Shown piece by piece: positions 1 through 6,329 of a DNA stretch of 9,581 bases. The position numbers and the translations under genes were made by a program. The DNA lies in assembly GCA_030917245.1 (NCBI GenBank), contig JAUPVA010000093.1, positions 1-9,581 on the forward strand, written 5' to 3'. The DNA comes from Patescibacteria group bacterium. Its GTDB lineage: Bacteria > Patescibacteriota > Saccharimonadia > Saccharimonadales > Saccharimonadaceae. Each line of letters begins with the position of its first letter. The first letter of the stretch is position 1. The notes beneath the pieces are model-generated. The model was not told where the DNA came from. It worked only from the letters and a program-made list of their open reading frames with translations, and did no database searches.

Positions 1-706
1 ATGTTCCCTTAACAATCTCAACGGCTGGAAAGTAATGGAGTAGTGAGAGTTTTTCGTAATCACTTAGCCAGTCCACAGCCTGCCCGAAGGTACTTAGAAT
101 GAAGCTTCCTATAATCACTAGAGTACTCACCAGCATTGCCACCGCTCGCCTTCCTGTCGCAAAACCTATGGCAAATGGAATAGTGCCGAACGCCACCGTC
201 ATCAGTGCTGTCATACCCACGAGACGGAGCAGCTGCTCGAACGTCAGACCAGCGCCATCGATAAACGGCATCAATAGATAAATCCCCGCCACGAGCCCAA
301 GCAGCGTTATAAGAAGAATCGTCACCATGGCAAGCCACTTCTGCACGAGCACCTTTGTTCGGCTGATTGGCAAACTCAGTAGCGTTCGTAATTCACCTTT
401 TTCTTCGTCCGCTACCGATAACCCGAGCCCAAGAATGATTGCCATAATACCAACAATTAGTGACACACGAACATCAAATAGCTGCGATGCCAAATACGTA
501 TCAAACTGAGTTAAATCGCTCAGGTTTCCGATTAATCCTTTGAACGCTTCGGGCATGCTCTGAACGAGCGCATCAAGTGAGCCATCTTGGCGCATAGCCG
601 GGTAGAACACGACCATCAGGGCACTCAGCATCGCCAACCCGATTGCCCACCCTAAAGCGAAGAATCGTTTGTCATAAAGAGTCTTGAAGTAGACCGACCG
701 CATCAT
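1..706 (-). CDS. ABC-2 type exporter permease, 3' end cut by window edge
   Basis: This is the membrane subunit of an ABC exporter and partner of the ATPase just upstream. 235 codons are visible without a stop, so the C-terminus lies beyond base 1. Hydrophobic segments lie at about residues 15-37, 80-99, 122-146, 163-182 and 189-207. The cytosolic motif DEEKGELRTLLSLPISR (100-116) is characteristic of ABC-2 permeases, which carry EEEKGTLE..LLSLPVSR-like sequences between early helices. I chose the ATG at 706-704: it overlaps the ATPase stop codon as ATGA, and GGAGG at 718-714 sits 7 nt upstream. A second ATG directly follows (703-701) and cannot be excluded. The overlap implies translational coupling in one operon. 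The substrate is unknown. Relatives of this type export peptides, antibiotics or lipids, but nothing here decides between these. Confidence 0.9.
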   Translation of the reverse strand, partial: MMRSVYFKTLYDKRFFALGWAIGLAMLSALMVVFYPAMRQDGSLDALVQSMPEAFKGLIGNLSDLTQFDTYLASQLFDVRVSLIVGIMAIILGLGLSVADEEKGELRTLLSLPISRTKVLVQKWLAMVTILLITLLGLVAGIYLLMPFIDGAGLTFEQLLRLVGMTALMTVAFGTIPFAIGFATGRRAVAMLVSTLVIIGSFILSTFGQAVDWLSDYEKLSLLHYFPAVEIVKGT

Positions 707-1614
707 CCTGCTTCCTCCGTTTGATACAAACTTTTAAAAGCCTCTTCGAGGTTATACTCACTGATTTCGACGTCGCGCAGTTGCTTGACAGCCGCTACCC
801 ATCGTTGCAACTCGCCCACGTCGCCTTTAAATACGAAACGCAGGTGCAGCACATCATCTACAAATTCACTTTCTACCTCCGTTGCCCCTTTTGGCGGTTT
901 AGTCGGACGGTACCCACTCGTGATGCGAACCTGCTTGCCGCCCATTGCCTGCAATTGAGAGGTCTGAATATCCTCTACGACCTTCCCTTTGCTCATCAGC
1001 ACCACCCGATCACACACTTCCATGACTTCCTGCAAATAATGTGAAGACATAAAAACGGTATTGCCTCGTTGCTTATACTCTCGAATTAGGTCAAGAAACG
1101 TATCCTGCATTACTGGGTCAAGCCCGCTCGTTGGCTCGTCGAGAATAACCACCTCTGGATCACCCAAAAATGCGGCCACTAGAGCAATCTTTTGTTTATT
1201 TCCCCGCGACAGAGAGTGAATTTTCTTATCGAGCTGTGGACTAAAACGCCGTATTAAATCGTCATACTGCGCCTGCGTGACGCCCGGCCGAGACGAGCGG
1301 AGCAACCGAAGATACTGCGCTCCAGTCAACTGAGCGGGTAGCTCCATATCGCCTGCCGCATACCCTACTCTGCGGTGTGAACCGTGTGCATTAGCTGGTT
1401 GGATTTCCTTTCCGAATAAGCGAACTTTACCGTCAGACGGCCGCAAAAAACCCAACAGCATACCAATGGTTGTGGTTTTGCCTGCCCCATTCGCTCCAAC
1501 AAAGCCAACAACCTCTCCGGGCGTCACCGTTAGTTCGACATCGCTTACGGCCGCAAACTGACCGAAACGTTTCGTCACATTTATCAGCTCGATGACTGGT
1601 ATGTTCCTGCTCAT
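703..1614 (-). CDS. ABC transporter ATP-binding protein (ABC-2 exporter type)
   Basis: This 303-aa protein is the ATPase that powers the coupled permease (4-nt ATGA overlap at 703-706). Visible motifs are Walker A GANGAGKT (40-47), signature LSRGNKQ (135-141), Walker B VVILDEP (155-161), D-loop SGLDP (163-167) and switch histidine in SSH (190-192). The region where a Q-loop glutamine is usual reads GYAAGD (84-89) with no glutamine, as I recall for some drug/antibiotic-type ABC-2 ATPases. A roughly 80-residue C-terminal extension follows the nucleotide-binding domain, as is common in this class. The ATG at 1614 is preferred over an in-frame TTG at 1635, because the TTG would sit between the rpsO terminator T-run and a -10-like TATACT (1627-1622). 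That hexamer ends 7 nt before the ATG, which suggests a leaderless message. The substrate is unknown. Confidence 0.93.
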   Translation of the reverse strand: MSRNIPVIELINVTKRFGQFAAVSDVELTVTPGEVVGFVGANGAGKTTTIGMLLGFLRPSDGKVRLFGKEIQPANAHGSHRRVGYAAGDMELPAQLTGAQYLRLLRSSRPGVTQAQYDDLIRRFSPQLDKKIHSLSRGNKQKIALVAAFLGDPEVVILDEPTSGLDPVMQDTFLDLIREYKQRGNTVFMSSHYLQEVMEVCDRVVLMSKGKVVEDIQTSQLQAMGGKQVRITSGYRPTKPPKGATEVESEFVDDVLHLRFVFKGDVGELQRWVAAVKQLRDVEISEYNLEEAFKSLYQTEEAG

Positions 1615-1621
1615 GCTTGTA

Positions 1622-1627
1622 AGTATA
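1622..1627 (-). promoter_or_regulatory. -10-like element of the ABC exporter operon
   Basis: TATACT on the minus strand ends 7 nt before the ATG at 1614, so transcription would start at or one base before the start codon. No convincing -35 box exists: 17 nt upstream lies GCGGAG, part of the rpsO terminator stem, followed by a T-run. No Shine-Dalgarno sequence precedes the ATG. The call rests on spacing and on similarity to other starts in the window. Confidence 0.5.
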
Positions 1628-1636
1628 CCTAACAAT

Positions 1637-1668
1637 AAAAAAAACTCCGCTGTTATTTGCGGAGTTTT
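1637..1668 (-). terminator. Intrinsic terminator of rpsO, overlapping its last codons
   Basis: On the minus strand AAAACTCCGC (1668-1659) pairs with GCGGAGTTTT (1650-1641) around an 8-nt loop, and the T-run continues to 1637. The 5' arm encodes the last S15 residues and the TAA stop (1655-1653) lies in the loop. Ribosomes finishing rpsO would therefore cover the hairpin. Confidence 0.9.
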
Positions 1669-1919
1669 AGTTTGGCTACGACGCTCTTGTACGCTTCGAA
1701 GTCTCGGCGTTCAAGATACTTGAGTAGTCGCTTACGGCGGCCAACCATCTGGATGAGGCCGCGGCGCGCCATGTGGTCGCCTTTGTTGCCCTTAAGGTGA
1801 TCAGTGATCTCCTTAATTCGAGCAGTCAAAACCGACACTTGTGCCTGTGGGCTACCGACATCCGTCTTGTGGGTACGGGTCAAGTCGATGGCCTTTGCTT
1901 TATCCTCTTTTGTAATCAT
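1653..1919 (-). CDS. rpsO: 30S ribosomal protein S15
   Basis: S15 binds the central domain of 16S rRNA early in small-subunit assembly and forms an intersubunit bridge. The 88-aa length is normal for the family. The S15 pattern is clear: GSPQAQV near residues 22-28, then DHLKGNKGDHMARRGLIQMV (40-59) and RRKRLLKYLERRD (61-73), which hold the rRNA-binding helices. The ATG at 1919 gives the canonical N-terminus MITKEDK. No Shine-Dalgarno sequence precedes it. Instead a good promoter ends 9 nt upstream, so the leader should be only a few nucleotides. The gene lies between an unknown gene and the ABC exporter and has its own promoter and terminator. The rpsO-pnp pairing familiar from other bacteria is absent. 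Confidence 0.98.
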   Translation of the reverse strand: MITKEDKAKAIDLTRTHKTDVGSPQAQVSVLTARIKEITDHLKGNKGDHMARRGLIQMVGRRKRLLKYLERRDFEAYKSVVAKLKLRK

Positions 1920-1928
1920 CAGGTGTTA

Positions 1929-1957
1929 ATTGTAACAGGGTTATTGGCTTTTGGCAA
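1929..1957 (-). promoter_or_regulatory. rpsO promoter
   Basis: TTGCCA (1957-1952), a 17-nt spacer and TACAAT (1934-1929) form a good sigma-70-type promoter on the minus strand, ending 9 nt before the rpsO ATG. The predicted leader is about 3 nt. The -35 box lies just past the stop codon of the upstream gene (1964). Confidence 0.8.
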
Positions 1958-1963
1958 CTGTCT

Positions 1964-2827
1964 TTAAGTCCACAGTTCTTCCACAGGATCAGTAATTGAC
2001 TTGCCCGTCGTCGTACCGACGATAGTCGCTTGCGTTGCAAGATCGTCAGCGCGCATAAGATTAATCAATAGCTGGTACGCTAAGCGTGAGCCTCGCAAAA
2101 GGATACGATCTTCAGAGTCAGCATGCTCTTCAGACACGACACGAAACAGGCTTTTCTCCCATAGTGAGCGCTCCGGCAATTCGCTCATGCGGCGCTGAAG
2201 AGCATCCATAAACACGGGCGCAAGCGCGTGAGCTCGAGCCAAATACGGCTTGGTAGCATCCTGGAATAACTGCACACGGGTCATGAAGTTCACAAGATTT
2301 TCACCCTCAGAAGGGCGATTTGGCTTGACCGATAAAATCGCTGGGAAGTTATTGTATGCTTGCCCACCGTATACGAGCTTGCTTCCAAAAGTATAATCGT
2401 CAAAATCTTCAGGAATGACGTCATGGCCAACAGCCGACTCATCGTCAGGCCAGCCGATTCCCTGTTCTTCCATCTGATCGGCAATTTCGCAAAGCTCAGG
2501 GTCTATCTGCATTAGTCGATGTCGCGTGAGCGCACGCCCTGGGGTAGCGAAGTCATTTAATCGGTGATCAGAAAGCGCCTCCGCCAGCGTGACGTCACGC
2601 GGTTCTATGAGTTCCTCATATGAATCGCTGTTCAGCAGTTCGTGGTGTAGTCGAAAAACTTGGTTTCGCAACCACCCCTCCTGCGAATCGGGATCGAACG
2701 TAGGCGTGCGATACTCGTCTTGGTCGCGTAACACGCTCAGTTGTAGCAGTGCGTGGCTAGCACGGCGATGCTCATTCCTAATTCGGTGTATGTCTTCAGA
2801 AGATGATTCGGCTGAATCAGTAGTCAT
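1964..2827 (-). CDS. Unrecognised soluble acidic protein, 287 aa
   Basis: I do not recognise this family. The protein has no signal peptide and no membrane segment, and looks cytosolic. It starts with a Ser/Asp/Glu-rich stretch (1-13). A charged, probably helical region follows (14-70), including HRIRNEHRRASHALLQLSVL (14-33). A middle part rich in Asp/Glu (108-146) is followed by FGSKLVYGGQAYNNFPAILS (147-166). The C-terminal half (175-270) appears helical, with SRLAYQLLINLMRADDL (247-263). No nucleotide-binding, zinc-binding or catalytic motif is evident. The ATG at 2827 is well supported because a near-consensus promoter ends 6 nt before it, implying a leaderless message. The gene sits between truB and rpsO on the same strand. 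The coding frame is long and uninterrupted, and its composition matches neighbouring genes, so it is a real gene. Confidence 0.85.
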   Translation of the reverse strand: MTTDSAESSSEDIHRIRNEHRRASHALLQLSVLRDQDEYRTPTFDPDSQEGWLRNQVFRLHHELLNSDSYEELIEPRDVTLAEALSDHRLNDFATPGRALTRHRLMQIDPELCEIADQMEEQGIGWPDDESAVGHDVIPEDFDDYTFGSKLVYGGQAYNNFPAILSVKPNRPSEGENLVNFMTRVQLFQDATKPYLARAHALAPVFMDALQRRMSELPERSLWEKSLFRVVSEEHADSEDRILLRGSRLAYQLLINLMRADDLATQATIVGTTTGKSITDPVEELWT

Positions 2828-2833
2828 CTATAT

Positions 2834-2862
2834 ATTATAGCAAAATTCTTAAGATTAGTCAA
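2834..2862 (-). promoter_or_regulatory. Near-consensus promoter of the unknown 287-aa gene
   Basis: TTGACT (2862-2857), a 17-nt spacer ending in TGC, and a perfect TATAAT (2839-2834) lie on the minus strand. The TGC gives an extended -10. Only 6 nt separate the -10 from the ATG at 2827, so +1 would be the A of the start codon. The -35 box overlaps the truB stop codon TGA (2861-2859). Confidence 0.9.
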
Positions 2863-3545
2863 TTAATTACCTCTTGGACACTCACCGCATCAGCAATGTC
2901 CAGACTGCCAATTGACGTGCGACATAGTGATGAACAATATGCCCCCACTCCCAGTGCCTCACCTATATCTTGAGCTAGACTGCGAATATACGTGCCCGAA
3001 CTGACACGCGTACGGATAGATACCTGAGGATACTCATACTTCAAGAGCTCCAAGCTATACACGGTCACTTGCCTGCTCGGAATTTCAACGTCCTGGCCTT
3101 TTCGGGCTAGTTTATACGCTCGTTGCCCCCCTACTTTTACTGCACTAAATATAGGGGGTGTTTGGGTAATCGTACCGACAAATCGCATCAACACTTCACG
3201 AATAGCAGCTTCAGAAGGCACTGCATCGCTGCAAGCAGATATGTCGCCCTCCGGATCGCCCGTCGAACTTGTGGCTCCCAGTGTGATTGCTGCTTCGTAC
3301 GTTTTGTCTTGTTTCAAGAATTCATCAGACCGCTTCGTCGCATCGCCAACTAGAACAATCAGCAGGCCGGTAGCAAATGGATCCAGCGTTCCGGCGTGGC
3401 CAACTCGAAGCTGCCGTTTTGTTGGCGTTACCCCCTGGCTCTTAAGGGCGGCCTTACGCGCACCCCGAAGTTTTGCGACGACATCAAAACTTGTCCAGTT
3501 TTCTGGTTTGTCGATAAGTAGTACGCCGTCATCGGTCAGATTCAT
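2859..3545 (-). CDS. truB: tRNA pseudouridine(55) synthase TruB, compact form
   Basis: TruB converts U55 of the tRNA T-loop to pseudouridine. The 228-aa product begins MNLTDDGVLLIDKPENWTSF, the usual TruB opening (GxLLIDKPxGxTS). Motif II, GHAGTLDPFATG (49-60), carries the predicted catalytic Asp55. Later blocks include PPIFSAVKVGGQRAYKLARKG and VSSGTYIRSLAQDIGEALG. The frame is open upstream to 3704, but that extension lies antisense to the neighbouring gene and has no TruB similarity, so the ATG at 3545 is used. The protein ends about 20 residues after the conserved CRTSIG block, leaving no room for the C-terminal PUA domain of E. coli TruB (314 aa). It diverges from the PIG-L gene with 22 bp between the ATGs. 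Its TATACT -10 ends 7 nt before the ATG. Confidence 0.97.
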   Translation of the reverse strand: MNLTDDGVLLIDKPENWTSFDVVAKLRGARKAALKSQGVTPTKRQLRVGHAGTLDPFATGLLIVLVGDATKRSDEFLKQDKTYEAAITLGATSSTGDPEGDISACSDAVPSEAAIREVLMRFVGTITQTPPIFSAVKVGGQRAYKLARKGQDVEIPSRQVTVYSLELLKYEYPQVSIRTRVSSGTYIRSLAQDIGEALGVGAYCSSLCRTSIGSLDIADAVSVQEVIN

Positions 3546-3552
3546 CCGTTCT

Positions 3553-3560
3553 AGTATACT
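3553..3560. promoter_or_regulatory. Palindromic shared -10 for divergent truB and PIG-L genes
   Basis: AGTATACT is its own reverse complement, so each strand reads TATACT. On the plus strand TATACT (3555-3560) lies 7 nt before the ATG at 3568. On the minus strand TATACT (3558-3553) lies 7 nt before the truB ATG at 3545. No convincing -35 box was found on either side, and neither gene has a Shine-Dalgarno sequence. An operator for a dimeric regulator is an alternative reading. Confidence 0.7.
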
Positions 3561-3567
3561 GGATGAC

Positions 3568-4263
3568 ATGAAACAAGTTATGATTGGGATCTTCGCCCAC
3601 CCAGATGATGAGAGTTTTGGTCCGAGCGGGACACTCATGACACTGATTGAACAACAGGTCGATGTGCACCTGATTCTTCTGACCGATGGCGAGGCCGGAA
3701 CCAACCCGACGAATGCACCTAATTTAGCTCAGATTCGGCTCGATGAATGGTCACGAGCCTGTGAGCTAATGGGCGTAGAGAGCACTGCTGCCCTGCATTT
3801 TCCCGATGGCGAACTGAGCCACGGGATGTACCTGGCAATCGGTGCGGCGTTGCATGCCGAAGTTCACCGAATTTGCGAGTCGTACGCTGAGCCAATTGAG
3901 CTGTCGTTCATGTCGTTTGAACAAGGTGGCGTAACTGGCCACCTGGACCACATTGCCGCCAGCTACCTGACGACGCATCAATTTTATAGTTTAAAAAATG
4001 ATACCCCACACCAAATTACTCTCGGTGAGCTCTGGTATTTCTGCCTCAGTCGTGAGCAAGCACCCCAAACTGAGTGGACCGACTACTACATGCCCATCGG
4101 CCGCGATGAGGACTACATTACCCGCACCGTTGATGTCTCGAGTGTCCTTCAGCGTAAATACACCGTACTCGATGCCCACGCCAGCCAGAGCCGTGATGCG
4201 CAAAACCACAAGCTACTCGGGGACGAATTACTTTCACGTGAACATTTTCGGGTTGTAACATAA
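3568..4263 (+). CDS. PIG-L/LmbE-family N-acetylglucosamine deacetylase-like hydrolase
   Basis: This family comprises zinc hydrolases that remove acetyl groups from N-acetylglucosamine-type sugars. Relatives include LmbE, MshB, BshB and eukaryotic PIG-L. The 231-aa protein starts MKQVMIGIFAHPDDE. The AHPDDE motif (10-15) supplies zinc ligands and the catalytic Asp. TDGEAG (about 38-43) and the GHLDH motif, which contributes the third ligand and active-site His, are also present. Length and motif order are normal for the family. The frame is open upstream to 3241, but that part is antisense to truB, so the ATG at 3568 is chosen. The substrate cannot be read from sequence. A cell-wall or surface sugar is more likely than a mycothiol or bacillithiol precursor, as no thiol-pathway neighbour is present. 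A strong terminator follows 7 bp after the stop. Confidence 0.93.
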   Translation: MKQVMIGIFAHPDDESFGPSGTLMTLIEQQVDVHLILLTDGEAGTNPTNAPNLAQIRLDEWSRACELMGVESTAALHFPDGELSHGMYLAIGAALHAEVHRICESYAEPIELSFMSFEQGGVTGHLDHIAASYLTTHQFYSLKNDTPHQITLGELWYFCLSREQAPQTEWTDYYMPIGRDEDYITRTVDVSSVLQRKYTVLDAHASQSRDAQNHKLLGDELLSREHFRVVT

Positions 4264-4270
4264 GACCCTA

Positions 4271-4304
4271 ACTAAAAAACCACTCCCGGGAGTGGTTTTT
4301 TAGT
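4271..4304. terminator. Bidirectional intrinsic terminator, perfect 34-bp palindrome
   Basis: Two 17-nt arms (4271-4287 and 4288-4304) are exact reverse complements: ACTAAAAAACCACTCCC and GGGAGTGGTTTTTTAGT. On either strand the GC-rich stem ends in a six-T run. It separates the convergent PIG-L gene (stop at 4263) from the minus-strand gene ending at 4308, and should serve both. Confidence 0.95.
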
Positions 4305-4307
4305 AGC

Positions 4308-6152
4308 CTATTGGCCCGGAATCTTAAACTGATTCGGATCATTCGGAGTGTCAGGAGCGGGCGGCAGGGGCGGAGAAACATCAGGAGCAGACGGAGCGCC
4401 AAATATTTGCCCCAGTTGCTCGGGTGGCAATGGTCCTTGCGGAGGACCGAAGACTGGCAGTGGAGGCGGTGGCGGAAGTTGCGAAAAATCAACCGGCGCG
4501 GCTACTGGCGGCAAGACGTCAGTAGGTGGTACAAACGGAGGTGGAGCCAGCGGCTCTGCCTGTTCGGCAACCGCCTCTTGAACAATCGGTGCAGTGTCCG
4601 TTTGTACTGGGACCGAAGGAGGTGCTGGCAATGGTGTTGCTTCGTATGCGAGCTCAACTGCAGAACGAGCTTCGGCATGAACATCTCCATCAGGAGTACG
4701 GTTTTTGCGATCAATATCTTCGAGGATCTCTGCTGGTGGCATGAGCGCTTCGTCTAGCTGAGGCTCTGCTGGAGGCAAAGCTGGCGCTGTTTCAGCAACT
4801 GGCAGCGGTTCGCTAAAGATATCGACTGAATCCGGCTCCTCAGCCTCAGCCGCAGTTGCATTAAAAGGCGCCTGGAACGTAGGCTGACTATCGCCAATGT
4901 ATTTGCCCGAATTATGACTGAGGATTGTTTTGTTTCGATCTGCCGCGATTTCGGCTTCTGTGTCGTGCTGCGCTTGTTCGGCTGTGGCGTTTAAAGTTCC
5001 CCCGAGTGACGGCTCTTCGGCGTCTGGCTCTTGGACCTTCACCTCTGGCAGCTGAGAGTCGAGTTCAGCACGGGCATTCGCCAGCTCAGTTCCTAATGAA
5101 CCAGCGGGAGCTGAGTTTGCCGCTGTCGGAGCAACCTGCGATAGTTGCTCTGCTAACTCTTCTTCAGCCGTCTTGGCGGCTTCGGCCTGGTTTTCAACTG
5201 CAGTCTGTATGGCGACCTCATCAAGGTCACCTTTCTTTTCGTGATTAATGGCAAGTTCACCAGCGGCAGATGCGGCTTTAGATTCAGATTCTTGCTTCGA
5301 AACCTTTGTTGACTGCCCTTCACTGAGATTCGTTGTACCGTCAGTATTTGAAGTTGCGTCGCCTGAATCAGATTTATCTGGGCCAATAGCGTGCGCTTCT
5401 TCAAGCTTTGCGGCAATAAGTTGCTGATTTGCGCCAGCTGCCATTAGCTGTGCGGCCATAGTCATGACTTTGCTTGAAGTCCGATTGTTACTAAAGCGAT
5501 CGGTTGAGGCAACAATACCCGTTAAGAATGCGGTGGCAATTTGCTCGTCAAGGATTGGCTTGTCAGCCTTCAGCGCTTCCGACATTGATACGAGCATTTC
5601 GCTCAGACCACTCGCATTAGGCTCAAACCAATCAATCTGGCCAAGTTCACTAGGGTTTTCTCCGCAGCTCAAGGTTGCCACTGTTGCATCGTGCAAAATT
5701 TTGCCATGTGCCTGAAGTGCCTTGTCGAGGTTGTCTTTGTCTTTTACCCCAAGCGCAAGAACAAGCTCGACGTTGTAATCGCCCTGCGAAAATTCGAGGT
5801 CATCTTGGCTAATCGTGGTTCGATATGGAGTGATAAATATCTTTACAACATCGCCTTCTACCTTGTAGCGCAAATGGTCGGCTTTTTCTTTGTCGAGGGC
5901 AATAATAAAATCACGCAAGGAATCAACGGTGTTCTCGAACGTCTTTGATGGCTCTAAGAAGGTAATTGCCGGCGGTACGTCACCACTCACAACAGCCGTG
6001 GCATGCTTATTAAGGCCGTTGAGCATGCTTGTCAGCCCTAGTGCTGCCGACAGTTCATCGACTGAAGGATTTGTACTGACGGTCACTAAAATGTTCGTTG
6101 AGTTTTTGATTTTCTCAACGATTTGCTGCCGTGCGCTCGGACCATCGTTCAT
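4308..6152 (-). CDS. DHH-phosphoesterase-like protein (degenerate) with disordered Pro/Ala-rich tail
   Basis: This 614-aa protein has two parts. Residues 20-250 resemble DHH/DHHA1 phosphoesterases of the NrnA (nanoRNase/pAp phosphatase) type. VSTNPSVDELSAALGL (25-40) aligns with the usual HxNPDGDAxGSAL. LGQIDWFEPNASGLSEML (170-187) aligns with the segment after the DHH motif. TGIVASTDRFSNNRTSS (211-227) aligns with GIxTDTGxF....T. The key acidic and histidine residues appear lost: the first Asp of motif I reads Ser, the DHH position reads about SCG (162-164), and TDTG reads ASTD. Residues 258-614 are low complexity, first Ala/Glu/Ser-rich and then Pro-rich with a polyproline run near 560-570. 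No membrane segment is seen. It is probably a non-enzymatic or altered member, possibly a nucleotide-binding or scaffold protein. The ATG at 6152 has only a weak AGG about 10 nt upstream. Confidence 0.8.
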   Translation of the reverse strand: MNDGPSARQQIVEKIKNSTNILVTVSTNPSVDELSAALGLTSMLNGLNKHATAVVSGDVPPAITFLEPSKTFENTVDSLRDFIIALDKEKADHLRYKVEGDVVKIFITPYRTTISQDDLEFSQGDYNVELVLALGVKDKDNLDKALQAHGKILHDATVATLSCGENPSELGQIDWFEPNASGLSEMLVSMSEALKADKPILDEQIATAFLTGIVASTDRFSNNRTSSKVMTMAAQLMAAGANQQLIAAKLEEAHAIGPDKSDSGDATSNTDGTTNLSEGQSTKVSKQESESKAASAAGELAINHEKKGDLDEVAIQTAVENQAEAAKTAEEELAEQLSQVAPTAANSAPAGSLGTELANARAELDSQLPEVKVQEPDAEEPSLGGTLNATAEQAQHDTEAEIAADRNKTILSHNSGKYIGDSQPTFQAPFNATAAEAEEPDSVDIFSEPLPVAETAPALPPAEPQLDEALMPPAEILEDIDRKNRTPDGDVHAEARSAVELAYEATPLPAPPSVPVQTDTAPIVQEAVAEQAEPLAPPPFVPPTDVLPPVAAPVDFSQLPPPPPLPVFGPPQGPLPPEQLGQIFGAPSAPDVSPPLPPAPDTPNDPNQFKIPGQ

Positions 6153-6249
6153 CTGTTGGTTACCTGTTGTTTTGGTTTTAATTGAATTTGCCTCAAGCGT
6201 ACCATAAGCATGATTCTTTCGTCAAGCATTGCTCCCCTATTGACGGTGC

Positions 6250-6278
6250 TTTACAATTCGGTCGTTTTCCTCTATAAT
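6250..6278 (+). promoter_or_regulatory. rpsT promoter
   Basis: TTTACA (6250-6255), a 17-nt spacer and a perfect TATAAT (6273-6278) form a strong sigma-70-type promoter. Transcription should begin near 6285 and give a leader of about 45 nt. This differs from most other promoters in the window, which abut their start codons. Confidence 0.9.
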
Positions 6279-6314
6279 CACCCCTTAGATTGTAATAAAA
6301 CTTATAAGTAATCG

Positions 6315-6320
6315 TAGGAG
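6315..6320 (+). promoter_or_regulatory. rpsT ribosome binding site
   Basis: TAGGAG lies 9 nt before the GTG at 6330 and decides that start. The gene has no in-frame ATG at its N-terminus, and the family N-terminus (M)PxIKSAxKR begins exactly here. Confidence 0.88.
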
Positions 6321-6329
6321 TAAAATCTA

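Noticed and set aside
60..338. 92-aa minus-strand frame
   Set aside because: It is a shadow of the permease, which is read in another minus-strand frame with clear membrane segments and the ABC-2 motif.
1615..1635. TTG at 1635 as start of the ABC ATPase
   Set aside because: It would put the start between the rpsO terminator T-run and the -10-like box. The ATG at 1614 gives a normal N-terminus.
3241..3567. Upstream extension of the PIG-L frame
   Set aside because: It lies antisense to truB. The HPDDE motif sits at its normal distance from the ATG at 3568, and promoter spacing supports that start.
3546..3704. N-terminal extension of truB by 53 codons
   Set aside because: It is antisense to the PIG-L gene, has no TruB similarity, and the family N-terminus begins at the ATG at 3545.
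4311..4757. 148-aa plus-strand frame opposite the DHH-like gene
   Set aside because: It is an Arg/Trp-rich shadow of a Pro-rich coding region. No ribosome binding site or family resemblance was seen.
6196..6225. Promoter for the DHH-like gene: TTGACG (6225-6220), 18-nt spacer, TACGCT (6201-6196)
   Set aside because: The -10 matches consensus at only three positions, although a TGG precedes it. It is plausible but too weak to annotate.
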